Of a stretch of 64,000 nucleotides of DNA, positions 56,394 to 64,000 are shown piece after piece. Within the stretch, counting starts at the first letter, position 1, and every line of letters starts with the position of its first letter. The notes under the pieces are model-generated. The model saw only the letters and a program-made list of their open reading frames with translations. It made no database searches and was not told where the DNA came from. The translations under genes were made by a program, and so were the position numbers. The stretch is from Micrococcus cohnii (GTDB lineage: Bacteria; Actinomycetota; Actinomycetes; Actinomycetales; Micrococcaceae): positions 744,001 through 808,000 of the forward strand of contig NZ_JACHNA010000001.1 in NCBI RefSeq assembly GCF_014205175.1, read 5' to 3'.

Positions 56394-57328
56394 CGGCTCA
56401 CCTCCTCGAGAACGGTTTCGAGCCGCTGCGAGACCCGGTCGAAGCGGACGGGCAAGAGGCGGTGGCGGCTCCACGATTCGGCCAGGCGTCGCATGTCGGA
56501 CGGCGACGAGACGCCGGTGAGCCGCACGAGCCCGCCCGCTGCCGGGCTCTCGGCACGCATGCCTTCAGGACAGTCGTCGGCCCATCGGCGCAGCGCCTCG
56601 GACGGGGCGTCGCCGAAGTCGATCTCGACGACATCTCCGCCGTCGATGCGCGTGAGCTCCTCGAGCCGACCGTGCCGAACCACGCGCCCGCCCGAGAGGA
56701 TGGCGACGTCGTCCGCCAGGCGCTCGGCGTCGTCGAGCAGATGCGTGGTCAGCAGCACGGCGGCTCCGCGTTGGGTCTGCTCGCGGATCACCTCGTGCAC
56801 GAGGGGACGGGTCTGCGGGTCCAGGCCCGCGGTGGGCTCGTCGAGGAAGAGCATGTCCGGGCGGCCGACCAGGGCGGCGGCGAGGGCGACGCGCTGACGC
56901 TGACCGCCCGAGAGGCGCCGGATGGCGCGGTCCGCACAGTCGCTGATGCCCAGCCGCTCGAACACGTCCGCGGCCGGAACGGGGTCGCGATGAAGTCGGC
57001 AGACGTGCTCGACGAAACGGCGTGCGGACACCGAGGGCGGCAGACCGGATTCCTGCCACATCACCGCGATGCGCGCGCGCAGGTCCGCAGACGCGGCGGC
57101 GGGATCATGGCCGAAGACGCGCACGGTGCCGGCGTCGGGTCGCGTGATGCCGTGGCAGAGGGACAGCGTCGTGGACTTGCCCGCGCCGTTGGGGCCGAGC
57201 AACACCGTGACGGCGCCGCGGCGGGCGGTGAGGTCCACGCCGTGGAGCACCTGGGCTCTCCGGCGGCCCCGGCCGACGGTGCGGTGCACGTCGGTCAGGT
57301 TCAGAGCGATGTCGGGCGCGGAGAGCAC
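56390..57328 (-). CDS. ABC transporter ATP-binding protein
   Basis: ATPase of the same exporter, 312 residues. Walker A LLGPNGAGKSTT (about 43-54), signature RLSGGQRQRVALA, Walker B MLFLDEPTAGLDP, and H-loop LLTTHLLDDAE. A C-terminal domain of about 90 residues follows, typical of drug-type exporters. GTG 57328 is preceded on its strand by TAGACT with six bases between, suggesting a leaderless transcript, and is divergent from sufR with 129 bases between. Confidence 0.93.
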   Translation of the reverse strand: MLSAPDIALNLTDVHRTVGRGRRRAQVLHGVDLTARRGAVTVLLGPNGAGKSTTLSLCHGITRPDAGTVRVFGHDPAAASADLRARIAVMWQESGLPPSVSARRFVEHVCRLHRDPVPAADVFERLGISDCADRAIRRLSGGQRQRVALAAALVGRPDMLFLDEPTAGLDPQTRPLVHEVIREQTQRGAAVLLTTHLLDDAERLADDVAILSGGRVVRHGRLEELTRIDGGDVVEIDFGDAPSEALRRWADDCPEGMRAESPAAGGLVRLTGVSSPSDMRRLAESWSRHRLLPVRFDRVSQRLETVLEEVSR

Positions 57329-57457
57329 CGGTCAAGTCTACGTCCCGGTCGGCGCACGTGCGTGGACCTCTGGCATCGGCGACGGTGCGACCGGCGTTCG
57401 GCGAGGCAAGGCGCACCTGAGTTGGCCGACCGGCGCGCAATAGGTCAGAATCGCCTT

Positions 57458-58168
57458 GTGTATTCGGATGAGTCTGCTGCCGGGACGACCTCCCCGGCCA
57501 TCGAGGGCACGCGTGAGCGTGTTCTGCAGCTTGTGCTCGCCCGGGGACCGGTGAGCGCGGCGCAGCTGGGCCGCGCCGTCGGTCTGACCGCCGCCGCTGT
57601 GCGACGACACCTCGACGCCCTCGAGGTCGAAGACCTCGTCGAGGTCAAACTGGTCAGCCCCTCGCGGGGCGCCGGACGACCGTCCCGCCGCTATGTCGTG
57701 ACGCACCAGGCGCAGAAGCACTTCGAGGACTCCCACCTGGACGTCGCCGTCGAGGCGGTCCGGCGGCTGCACGCCCTGGGCGGTCCGGACGAGGTCCGGG
57801 CTCTGGCCCGCGAGCGCTTCGCGCCCGTGGAGGAGCGTTTCTCCGCGCGCCTGTCCTCGCCGGAAGCCGACCTCGAGGAGCGCACCCGCGTGCTCACCGA
57901 GGTGCTGGAGCAGCTGGGCTATGCCAGCACCCTGCGCCACGTCGGCGCCGGGCTCGCCCCGACCCTGCGCGCCGCCCAGGTGTGTCAGGGCCACTGCCCG
58001 CTGCGGGGAATTCCCGAGCACTTCCCGCAGTTCTGCCAAGAGGAGACCGCCCTGTTCGCCCGCCTGCTCGGCGTCGACGTCCGCCGACTGTCGACCCTGG
58101 CCACGGGCGGGCATGTCTGCACCACCCACGTGCCGCTGGGCCGGGCGGAGCCGGTGGCGTCGACCTGA
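57458..58168 (+). CDS. sufR: SufR-family iron-sulfur transcription regulator
   Basis: DeoR/ArsR-type winged-helix repressor of the suf operon, 236 residues. The helix-turn-helix is at about 20-65 ([20 protein letters not shown]) and is followed by the wing [17 protein letters not shown]-terminal cysteine cluster ([19 protein letters not shown], then HVCTTH) can hold an Fe-S cluster, so it can sense cluster supply. GTG 57458 is chosen because CAGAAT (57446-57451) lies six bases upstream, as in other leaderless starts here; the frame is open further upstream only as antisense of the ATPase gene. Confidence 0.93.
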   Translation: MYSDESAAGTTSPAIEGTRERVLQLVLARGPVSAAQLGRAVGLTAAAVRRHLDALEVEDLVEVKLVSPSRGAGRPSRRYVVTHQAQKHFEDSHLDVAVEAVRRLHALGGPDEVRALARERFAPVEERFSARLSSPEADLEERTRVLTEVLEQLGYASTLRHVGAGLAPTLRAAQVCQGHCPLRGIPEHFPQFCQEETALFARLLGVDVRRLSTLATGGHVCTTHVPLGRAEPVAST

Positions 58169-58245
58169 CCCGACTCGGCCTGCACGGGCCGACACACCCC
58201 AGACCTGACCGACGAGACACCACGAGAAGACGAGGAGAGGCTGAG

Positions 58246-59718
58246 ATGACCGATCAGATCGTCCAGCAGGACTCCACCGCGAACGCCGACCCCGGCGTCA
58301 TCGCGGAGGTCCTGGAGAAGAACCCGGAGCTCAACGCCATCGGCGCCTACCAGTACGGCTGGCACGACGCGGACAGCGCCGGTGAGACCGCACGCCGCGG
58401 CCTGAACGAGGAGGTCGTTCGCGACATCTCCGCCAAGAAGGACGAGCCGGAGTGGATGCTCAAGACTCGTCTGAAGGGTCTGAAGTACTTCGACCGCAAG
58501 CCCATGCCCGCGTGGGGGCCGGACCTGTCCGGCATCGACTTCGAGCAGATCAAGTACTTCGTGCGCTCGACCGAGGGCCAGGCGAAGACCTGGGATGACC
58601 TTCCCGAGGACATCCGCAACACCTACGAGAAGCTGGGCATCCCGGAGGCCGAGCGCGACCGCCTGGTCGCCGGCGTCGCCGCCCAGTACGAGTCGGAGGT
58701 CGTCTACCACCAGATCCGCGAGGACCTGGAGGAGCAGGGCGTGATCTTCCTCGACACCGACACGGGGCTGAAGGAGCATCCCGAGATCTTCGAGGAGTTC
58801 TTCGGCTCGGTGATCCCCGTGGGCGACAACAAGTTCGCCTCGCTCAACACGGCCGTGTGGTCGGGCGGCTCCTTCGTGTATGTGCCCAAGGGCGTGCACG
58901 TCGAGATCCCGCTGCAGGCCTACTTCCGCATCAACACGGAGAACATGGGCCAGTTCGAGCGGACGCTGATCATCGCGGACGAGGACTCCTACGTCCACTA
59001 CATCGAGGGTTGCACGGCCCCGATCTACAACTCGGACTCGCTGCACTCGGCGGTCGTGGAGATCGTGGTGAAGAAGAACGCCCGCGTGCGCTACACGACC
59101 ATCCAGAACTGGTCGACCAACGTGTACAACCTGGTGACCAAGCGCGCCGTCGTCGAGTCCGGCGGCACCATGGAGTGGATCGACGGCAACATCGGCTCCA
59201 AGGTGACCATGAAGTACCCGGCCGTGTACCTGACCGGCGAGAACGCCACCGGCGAGACCCTCTCGGTCGCCTTTGCCGGCAAGGACCAGCACCAGGACAC
59301 CGGTTCGAAGATGGTGCACATGGCGCCGAACACCTCGAGCTCGATCGTCTCTAAGTCGGTGGCCCGCAACGGTGGCCGCGCGGCCTACCGCGGCCTGGTC
59401 CAGGTGGCCGAGGGCGCGAAGAACTCGGCGAACTCGGTGGTGTGCGACGCGCTGCTGGTGGACACGATCTCCCGATCGGACACGTACCCGTACATCGACA
59501 TCCGCGAGGATGACGTGACCCTCGGCCACGAGGCGACCGTCTCCAAGGTCTCAGAGGAGCAGCTGTTCTACCTGATGAGCCGCGGACTGTCCGAGGACGA
59601 GGCCATGGCGATGATCGTGCGCGGCTTCATCGAGCCGATCGCGCGCGAGCTGCCCATGGAGTACGCCCTCGAGCTGAACAAGCTGATCGAGCTGCAGATG
59701 GAAGGATCGGTGGGCTGA
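58246..59718 (+). CDS. sufB: Fe-S cluster assembly protein SufB
   Basis: Core scaffold subunit of the SufBCD complex on which Fe-S clusters are built; 490 residues. Conserved stretches are [55 protein letters not shown] (with the cysteine and histidine region) and the C-terminal [17 protein letters not shown]. There is no intein, unlike M. tuberculosis SufB. ATG 58246 follows GAGGAGAGG (58232-58240). Confidence 0.97.
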   Translation: MTDQIVQQDSTANADPGVIAEVLEKNPELNAIGAYQYGWHDADSAGETARRGLNEEVVRDISAKKDEPEWMLKTRLKGLKYFDRKPMPAWGPDLSGIDFEQIKYFVRSTEGQAKTWDDLPEDIRNTYEKLGIPEAERDRLVAGVAAQYESEVVYHQIREDLEEQGVIFLDTDTGLKEHPEIFEEFFGSVIPVGDNKFASLNTAVWSGGSFVYVPKGVHVEIPLQAYFRINTENMGQFERTLIIADEDSYVHYIEGCTAPIYNSDSLHSAVVEIVVKKNARVRYTTIQNWSTNVYNLVTKRAVVESGGTMEWIDGNIGSKVTMKYPAVYLTGENATGETLSVAFAGKDQHQDTGSKMVHMAPNTSSSIVSKSVARNGGRAAYRGLVQVAEGAKNSANSVVCDALLVDTISRSDTYPYIDIREDDVTLGHEATVSKVSEEQLFYLMSRGLSEDEAMAMIVRGFIEPIARELPMEYALELNKLIELQMEGSVG

Positions 59719-59722
59719 GGCC

Positions 59723-60976
59723 ATGACGACCGACAACACGACCCAGACCCTCGGCGCCGAGGCGCCCCTGATTCCCGGCATGGGCGAGGAGGGCGAGAAG
59801 CTCGCCGTCACGCAGGCCAAGGCCGCCCCGGCCCGCCGGGCGACGCAGGGCGTGGACTCGCGTGGCGCCCGAACCGTCTCGAAGGACCTCGCGGACTTCC
59901 CGCAGCTGTCCGGCCGCGAGGAAGACTGGCGCTTCACCCCGCTCAAGCGTCTGGGCGGGCTCCACCTGCCCGACGGGGACGAGCAGCGCCTGACCGGCGC
60001 CGCGCCGACGGTTTCCGTCTCGGAGCACGAGGGCGTCGCCGTCGAGTTCGTGGGCCGCGACGACGATCGGCTCGGCGCAGTCCTGCAGCCGGACGACCGC
60101 GTCTCGGCCGCGGCGTGGAACTCCTTCGAGGAGGCCGTCGTCGTCACCGTGTCGGCGGACGCCCACGTCGAGGGGCCGGTGCGCGTGGACGTGACCGGCG
60201 CCGGCGAGGATCCGGCCGCGGCGCACCTGCTGATCGCCGTCGAGTCCGGTGCTCGCGCCGATGTGGTGCTGACCCACTCCGGTCGGGCCACTCTCGCCCA
60301 GAACGTCGAGTACCGCGTCGACCGCGACGCGACGCTTAACGTGACCTCGATCCAGAAGTGGGACGCCGGCTCGGTGCACGTCTCGGCCCAGCAGGCCGAG
60401 GTCGCCACGGGCGGTCACTTCAAGCACGTCACCGTTTCCTACGGCGGCGACCTGGTGCGCCTGACCCCGACCGCGCGCTTCTCCGACGAGCGCGGCGAGG
60501 CCGAGCTCTACGGTCTCTACTACGCTGACGCCGGTCAGCACCTGGAGAACCGCCTGTTCGTCGACCACAACAAGCCGAACTGCGTCTCGAACGTGCTCTA
60601 CAAGGGCACGCTGCAGGGCCAGGACGCGCGCACGGTGTGGGTCGGCGACGTGCTGATCCGTGCCGAGGCCGAGGGCACCGACACCTACGAGAAGAACCAG
60701 AACCTGCTGCTGACCGACGGCGCCCGCGCCGACTCGGTGCCGAACCTGGAGATCGAGACCGGTGTGATCGAGGGCGCGGGCCACGCGTCGGCGACCGGCC
60801 GCTTCGACGAGGAGCAGCTGTTCTACCTCATGGCCCGCGGCATCTCGGAGCCGGAGGCCCGCAAGCTGATCGTGCGCGGCTTCCTGAACGAGATCATCCA
60901 GAAGATCGGCGTGTCCGATGTCGAGGACCAGCTCGTCTCCGTCATGGAGGACGAGCTGCGCATCGCCTCGCTCTGA
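59723..60976 (+). CDS. sufD: Fe-S cluster assembly protein SufD
   Basis: SufB paralogue that forms the SufBC2D complex and is needed for iron acquisition; 417 residues. The N-terminal helical part has DLADFPQLSGREEDWRFTPL, the beta-helix core includes VDHNKPNCVSNVLYKG with the conserved Cys and His, and the end [17 protein letters not shown] matches SufB. It starts four bases after sufB. Confidence 0.96.
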   Translation: MTTDNTTQTLGAEAPLIPGMGEEGEKLAVTQAKAAPARRATQGVDSRGARTVSKDLADFPQLSGREEDWRFTPLKRLGGLHLPDGDEQRLTGAAPTVSVSEHEGVAVEFVGRDDDRLGAVLQPDDRVSAAAWNSFEEAVVVTVSADAHVEGPVRVDVTGAGEDPAAAHLLIAVESGARADVVLTHSGRATLAQNVEYRVDRDATLNVTSIQKWDAGSVHVSAQQAEVATGGHFKHVTVSYGGDLVRLTPTARFSDERGEAELYGLYYADAGQHLENRLFVDHNKPNCVSNVLYKGTLQGQDARTVWVGDVLIRAEAEGTDTYEKNQNLLLTDGARADSVPNLEIETGVIEGAGHASATGRFDEEQLFYLMARGISEPEARKLIVRGFLNEIIQKIGVSDVEDQLVSVMEDELRIASL

Positions 60977-61031
60977 TCCGCCTCCGCTTTCGAGATCACC
61001 CGACTTCCCATACCGAGGAGCTGACACGACC

Positions 61032-61796
61032 ATGGCAACCCTTCAGATCACGGACCTGCACGTCCAGATCGAGACCGAGAACGGCCCCAAGGAGATCCTC
61101 AAGGGCCTGAGCCTGACCATCAACACGAACGAGACGCACGCGATCATGGGCCCGAACGGTTCGGGCAAGTCCACACTCGCCTCGACGATCGCCGGCCACC
61201 CGCGCTACGAGGTGACCTCCGGGTCCATCACCCTCGACGGCGAGGACGTCCTGGCCATGGACGTGGACGAGCGCGCCAAGGCGGGCCTGTTCCTGGCGAT
61301 GCAGTACCCCGTGGAGATCCCGGGCGTCACGATGACGAACTTCCTGCGCACCGCCAAGACCGCGATCGACGGCGAGTCTCCCTCGCTGCGGCACTGGACC
61401 AAGGACGTCAAGGGCGCCTTCGAGAACCTGCAGATCGATCCGGCGTTCATGAACCGCAATGTGAACGAGGGCTTCTCCGGCGGCGAGAAGAAGCGCGCCG
61501 AAATCCTGCAGCTCGAGCTGTTCAAGCCCACCTTCGCGATCCTCGACGAGACCGACTCCGGTCTCGACGTCGACGCGCTGCGCATTGTCTCCGAGGGCGT
61601 GAACCGTGCCCAGGAGGCCAACGAGATGGGCACCCTGCTGATCACGCACTACACGCGGATCCTGAAGTACATCACGCCGCAGCACGTGCACGTGCTCGTG
61701 GACGGACGCGTCGCCGAGTCCGGCGGCCCGGAGCTGGCCGACCAGCTCGAGGCTGAGGGCTACGCGCGCTTCGAGAACGCCGCGGCGAAGGCCTGA
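61032..61796 (+). CDS. sufC: Fe-S cluster assembly ATPase SufC
   Basis: Cytosolic ABC-type ATPase that drives conformational change in SufBCD; 254 residues. Walker A MGPNGSGKSTLAS (about 38-50), the SufC-specific LAMQYPVEIPGVTMTNFLR, signature FSGGEKKRAEI, Walker B AILDETDSGLD. ATG 61032 follows GAGGAG (61015-61020). Only four bases separate it from sufT. Confidence 0.97.
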   Translation: MATLQITDLHVQIETENGPKEILKGLSLTINTNETHAIMGPNGSGKSTLASTIAGHPRYEVTSGSITLDGEDVLAMDVDERAKAGLFLAMQYPVEIPGVTMTNFLRTAKTAIDGESPSLRHWTKDVKGAFENLQIDPAFMNRNVNEGFSGGEKKRAEILQLELFKPTFAILDETDSGLDVDALRIVSEGVNRAQEANEMGTLLITHYTRILKYITPQHVHVLVDGRVAESGGPELADQLEAEGYARFENAAAKA

Positions 61797-61800
61797 TCCG

Positions 61801-62121
61801 ATGGCACAGGACCAGACTCCCGTCGAGGATGTGCGCGAGGCGCTCAAGGACGTCATCGACCCCGAGCTCGGCGTGAACGTCGTCGACCTGGGGCTGCTCT
61901 ACGGCGTGCACTACGCCGAGGACGGCGCTCTGCTGGTCGACATGACGCTCACGACCGCGGCGTGCCCGCTCACCGATGAGATCGAGGATCAGGTGTCCCG
62001 GGCCATCGGCACGATGGTGGACGAGTGGCGCCTGAACTGGGTGTGGATGCCGCCGTGGGGTCCCGAGCGGATCACCGAGGACGGCAAGGACCAGATGCGC
62101 GCCCTGGGCTTCAACATCTGA
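61801..62121 (+). CDS. sufT: SufT/MIP18-family Fe-S maturation protein (DUF59)
   Basis: DUF59 protein of 106 residues, thought to help deliver Fe-S clusters to target proteins. Signature DPELGVNVVDLGLLYGVH (about 20-37), the cysteine motif LTTAACPLTDEIE, and the ending WGPERITEDGKDQMRALGF. It follows sufC directly; in most actinobacteria sufS and sufU lie between them. Confidence 0.93.
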   Translation: MAQDQTPVEDVREALKDVIDPELGVNVVDLGLLYGVHYAEDGALLVDMTLTTAACPLTDEIEDQVSRAIGTMVDEWRLNWVWMPPWGPERITEDGKDQMRALGFNI

Positions 62122-62144
62122 GCCTCGGGCATCACCGCCTCGTG

Positions 62145-62178
62145 ACGACGGCCCCCGCCTCCGGGCGGGGGCCGTCGT
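62145..62178. terminator. Bidirectional terminator after the suf operon
   Basis: Perfect 15-base stem ACGACGGCCCCCGCC (62145-62159), loop TCCG, GGCGGGGGCCGTCGT (62164-62178), between convergent sufT and the metalloprotease gene. Confidence 0.82.
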
Positions 62179-62226
62179 CGTGTCCGGCGCCGGGCTCGGG
62201 CCTGATACGGGCACCGGGGAGGGGAT

Positions 62227-63174
62227 TCAGATGTCGAGCGTCGGGGCGTTGAACGTGTCGCACTGGCCGATGTCGGAGTCGGCCCGCCCGGCCTCATAGC
62301 CCCGCTGGAACCAGGCGGCGCGCTGGGCCGAGGTGCCGTGGGTGAAGGAGTCCGGGTTCACCTGACCGGTGTGCGTCTGCTGGATGCGGTCGTCGCCGAC
62401 GGCCTGGGCCGCGTCGAGCGCCTGGTGCAGCTGCTCGTCGGTGATCGGCTCCAGGAACGGCTCGCCGGACTCCGGGTCGATGGTCTCGGAGGCGGCTCCG
62501 GCCCACATGCCCGCGAGACAGTCCGCCTGCAGCTCCACTCTGACGATGCCCGACTCCGGCCCGGTCTGGCCGTCCTGGGAGTACTGCAGCCATCCGACGA
62601 TCTGCTGGATGTGATGCCCGTACTCGTGAGCGACGATGTACTGCTCGGCCAGCGGTCCGCCCCCGGCGCCGAAGTCACGCTCGAGCGTGTCGAAGAACGA
62701 CACGTCGTAGTACATCGATTCATCCCCCGGGCAGTAGAACGGGCCGGTGTCCGACGAGGCAGCGCCGCATCCGCTCTGCGTGGACCCGGTGAACAGCGTC
62801 AGCCCGGGCGGGCGGAACTCCACGTCGCGGTACCGGGAGAGCTGCTCCTCCCAGTAGGCGTCCGCGGCCTCCGTGGTGGCCAGCACACGGCAGTCCGAGC
62901 GCTCGTTCGCGTCCGCGCCGGTCCGGCACGAGGCCAGCTCGCCCTCGGTGCCGCCGGGCTGCTGGTGTTCGCGGGACTGGGACACCGCCCCACCGCCGAT
63001 CGTGCCGTCCGGGTTGATGCCGATCTGCGCCGCCAGATCAGGGGCGAACACGGCGATCAGCAGGGCGATGAGTCCGCCGGTGCCACCGAGAGCGATGCCG
63101 CGCCCGCCCAGTCCGCCGCCGCCTCCCGCGCGCGCCCGGGACGGGTCCAGCTGGACGTTGTCGTTGAAGCTCAT
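62227..63174 (-). CDS. YpfJ-like neutral zinc metallopeptidase
   Basis: Membrane-anchored metalloprotease of the YpfJ family, 315 residues. A glycine-rich N-terminus is followed by one membrane segment (about 30-48, GGTGGLIALLIAVFAP), so the catalytic part is probably outside the cell. The zinc motif is VAHEYGHHIQQ with the third ligand in VELQADCLAGMWA. Cysteines in the domain may form disulfides. The substrate is unknown. The start at 63174 is preceded on its strand by TAGAAT with six bases between, so it is probably leaderless. Confidence 0.9.
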   Translation of the reverse strand: MSFNDNVQLDPSRARAGGGGGLGGRGIALGGTGGLIALLIAVFAPDLAAQIGINPDGTIGGGAVSQSREHQQPGGTEGELASCRTGADANERSDCRVLATTEAADAYWEEQLSRYRDVEFRPPGLTLFTGSTQSGCGAASSDTGPFYCPGDESMYYDVSFFDTLERDFGAGGGPLAEQYIVAHEYGHHIQQIVGWLQYSQDGQTGPESGIVRVELQADCLAGMWAGAASETIDPESGEPFLEPITDEQLHQALDAAQAVGDDRIQQTHTGQVNPDSFTHGTSAQRAAWFQRGYEAGRADSDIGQCDTFNAPTLDI

Positions 63175-63409
63175 GGCGCGATTCTAGGCGCTGGCGCGGA
63201 CGAGGCGTCCGGCACGAGCAGCCCGGTCGACGTCGACCGGGGCCGCGACGGCCGTGTGGCGCCCGGGACGATCCTGACCGGGCCCTGCGCGGCAGGGGTA
63301 TATCGTGGGCGGGCGCGTCCGTACGGGGCGGGGCTCGACGCGGTCATGTCCGCGCGTCCGCCCACCACCGCACCTGACCACTGCCTCACGAAACCGGAGC
63401 CGTATCCCG
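63175..63409. other. Divergent intergenic region before the ABC-F gene
   Basis: Contains the leaderless -10 box of the metalloprotease (TAGAAT on the minus strand, 63181-63186) and, for the ABC-F gene, a possible -10 box TATATC/TATCGT (63299-63306), giving a leader of about 95 bases. GGAG at 63396-63399 is the ribosome site. I see no gene in it. Confidence 0.5.
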
Positions 63410-64000
63410 ATGCTGACCGTCACCGACCTCGAACTGCGCGTGGGCGCACGCCTGCTGATGGACGAGGTGACCTTCCGGGTGGCGCAGGGGGACAAGGTCG
63501 GGCTTGTGGGACGCAACGGCGCCGGCAAGACCACCCTGACCAAGGTGCTCGCCGGCCAGGGGCAGCCCACCGCCGGGAGCGTGAGCGCCTCGGGCCGCAT
63601 CGGTTACTTGCCGCAGGACCCGAAGGTCGAGGACATGGACCAGACCGGGCGTGACCGCATCCTCTCGGCACGCGACCTCGACGAGACCATCCGGCGCATG
63701 CGCGCGGCCGAACAGGAGATGGCCTCGGCCTCCGAGACGCAGCGCGAGAAGGCCATGAACCGCTACTCCCGTCTGGAAGACGAGTTCTCCGCCCGCGGTG
63801 GTTACGCGGCCGAGTCCGAGGCGGCCCGGATCACCTCAAACCTGGGTTTGCCCGATCGCGTGCTCGATCAGCCGCTGCACACCCTCTCCGGCGGTCAGCG
63901 ACGCCGCGTCGAGCTGGCCCGGATCCTGTTCTCGGACGCGGACACCATGCTCTTGGACGAGCCGACCAACCACCTCGACCACGACTCGATCGTGTGGCTG
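63410..64000 (+). CDS. ABC-F family ATPase, 5' part (3' end outside window)
   Basis: First 197 codons of an ABC-F protein; these soluble twin-ATPase proteins bind the ribosome and act in translation or antibiotic resistance. Visible are Walker A GLVGRNGAGKTTLTKVL (about 33-49), a charged arm around RMRAAEQEMASASETQREK, signature LSGGQRRRVELAR and Walker B TMLLDEPTNHLDHDS. No membrane segments are present, consistent with the F class. The subgroup cannot be decided without the second half. Start ATG 63410 follows GGAG at a ten-base spacing. Confidence 0.92.
   Translation, partial: MLTVTDLELRVGARLLMDEVTFRVAQGDKVGLVGRNGAGKTTLTKVLAGQGQPTAGSVSASGRIGYLPQDPKVEDMDQTGRDRILSARDLDETIRRMRAAEQEMASASETQREKAMNRYSRLEDEFSARGGYAAESEAARITSNLGLPDRVLDQPLHTLSGGQRRRVELARILFSDADTMLLDEPTNHLDHDSIVWL

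Noticed and set aside
58246-59718. Possible intein in SufB, as in M. tuberculosis
   Set aside because: The 490-residue frame matches an uninterrupted SufB, with no inserted splicing domain.
1-64000. CRISPR arrays, insertion sequences, prophage or rRNA
   Set aside because: I looked for repeated spacer-like units, transposase motifs, integrases and conserved rRNA sequence and found none.

Overview
The window is 64 kb of very GC-rich DNA, with G or C at almost every third codon position. Its gene order is that of an actinobacterial core chromosome. Signature genes are an ANTAR response regulator next to pyruvate kinase, whiA, opcA, the actinobacterial uvrA-uvrC-rapZ-yvcK-whiA run, and ctaB/ctaA/ABC exporter/sufR-sufBDC. 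My best guess is a member of the Micrococcaceae, probably Micrococcus or a close relative. That is an inference from gene content and order, not a database match. I saw no insertion sequence, prophage, CRISPR array or rRNA.

Layout. 1-2.2 kb: end of pyruvate kinase, the convergent ANTAR regulator pdtaR, a tRNA-Leu(CAA), and a 415-base stretch holding a candidate small gene and a palindromic operator. 2.2-8.4 kb: a complete, tightly overlapped Mrp-type Na+/H+ antiporter operon (mnhA-B fusion, C, D, E, F, G). 8.4-14.8 kb: a thioesterase, polA, an Eis-like acetyltransferase and rpsA. 14.8-22.3 kb: an rRNA guanine methyltransferase, a YigZ-family protein, an unusual BCCT transporter fused to a second CoaE-like kinase domain, the true coaE, and uvrB. 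22.4-26.3 kb: a SatD/membrane protein pair, a YcsI-type (D-glutamate cyclase family) protein, and a riboswitch-controlled TerC-family gene. 26.3-31.6 kb: a DUF3516 helicase, a trans-aconitate methyltransferase, an acyltransferase and a metallo-hydrolase. 31.7-40.4 kb: uvrA, a PlsC-type acyltransferase, uvrC, rapZ, yvcK and whiA. 40.6-45 kb: sodA, gap, pgk, tpiA and secG. 45-53.3 kb, minus strand: tkt-tal-pgi-zwf-opcA-pgl, the pentose phosphate cluster. 53.5-57.3 kb: ctaB, and in the opposite direction ctaA with a two-gene ABC exporter. 57.4-62.1 kb: sufR-sufB-sufD-sufC-sufT. 62.2-64 kb: a YpfJ-like zinc metalloprotease and the start of an ABC-F ATPase.

How the genes work together. Most of the window is central housekeeping: lower glycolysis, the pentose phosphate pathway, haem A and Fe-S cluster biogenesis, nucleotide excision repair (uvrA, uvrB and uvrC are all here) and CoA synthesis. 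The less ordinary parts are regulatory or accessory. Many genes appear to be leaderless, with a TANNNT -10 box 6-8 bases before the start codon. Several 5' regions carry RNA structure or short upstream open frames (rpsA, sodA, ctaB, the BCCT gene, terC). The BCCT-CoaE fusion is the strongest candidate for something undescribed: its kinase domain keeps the P-loop but has lost the residues expected for catalysis, and it lies directly before an intact coaE with a 4-base overlap.
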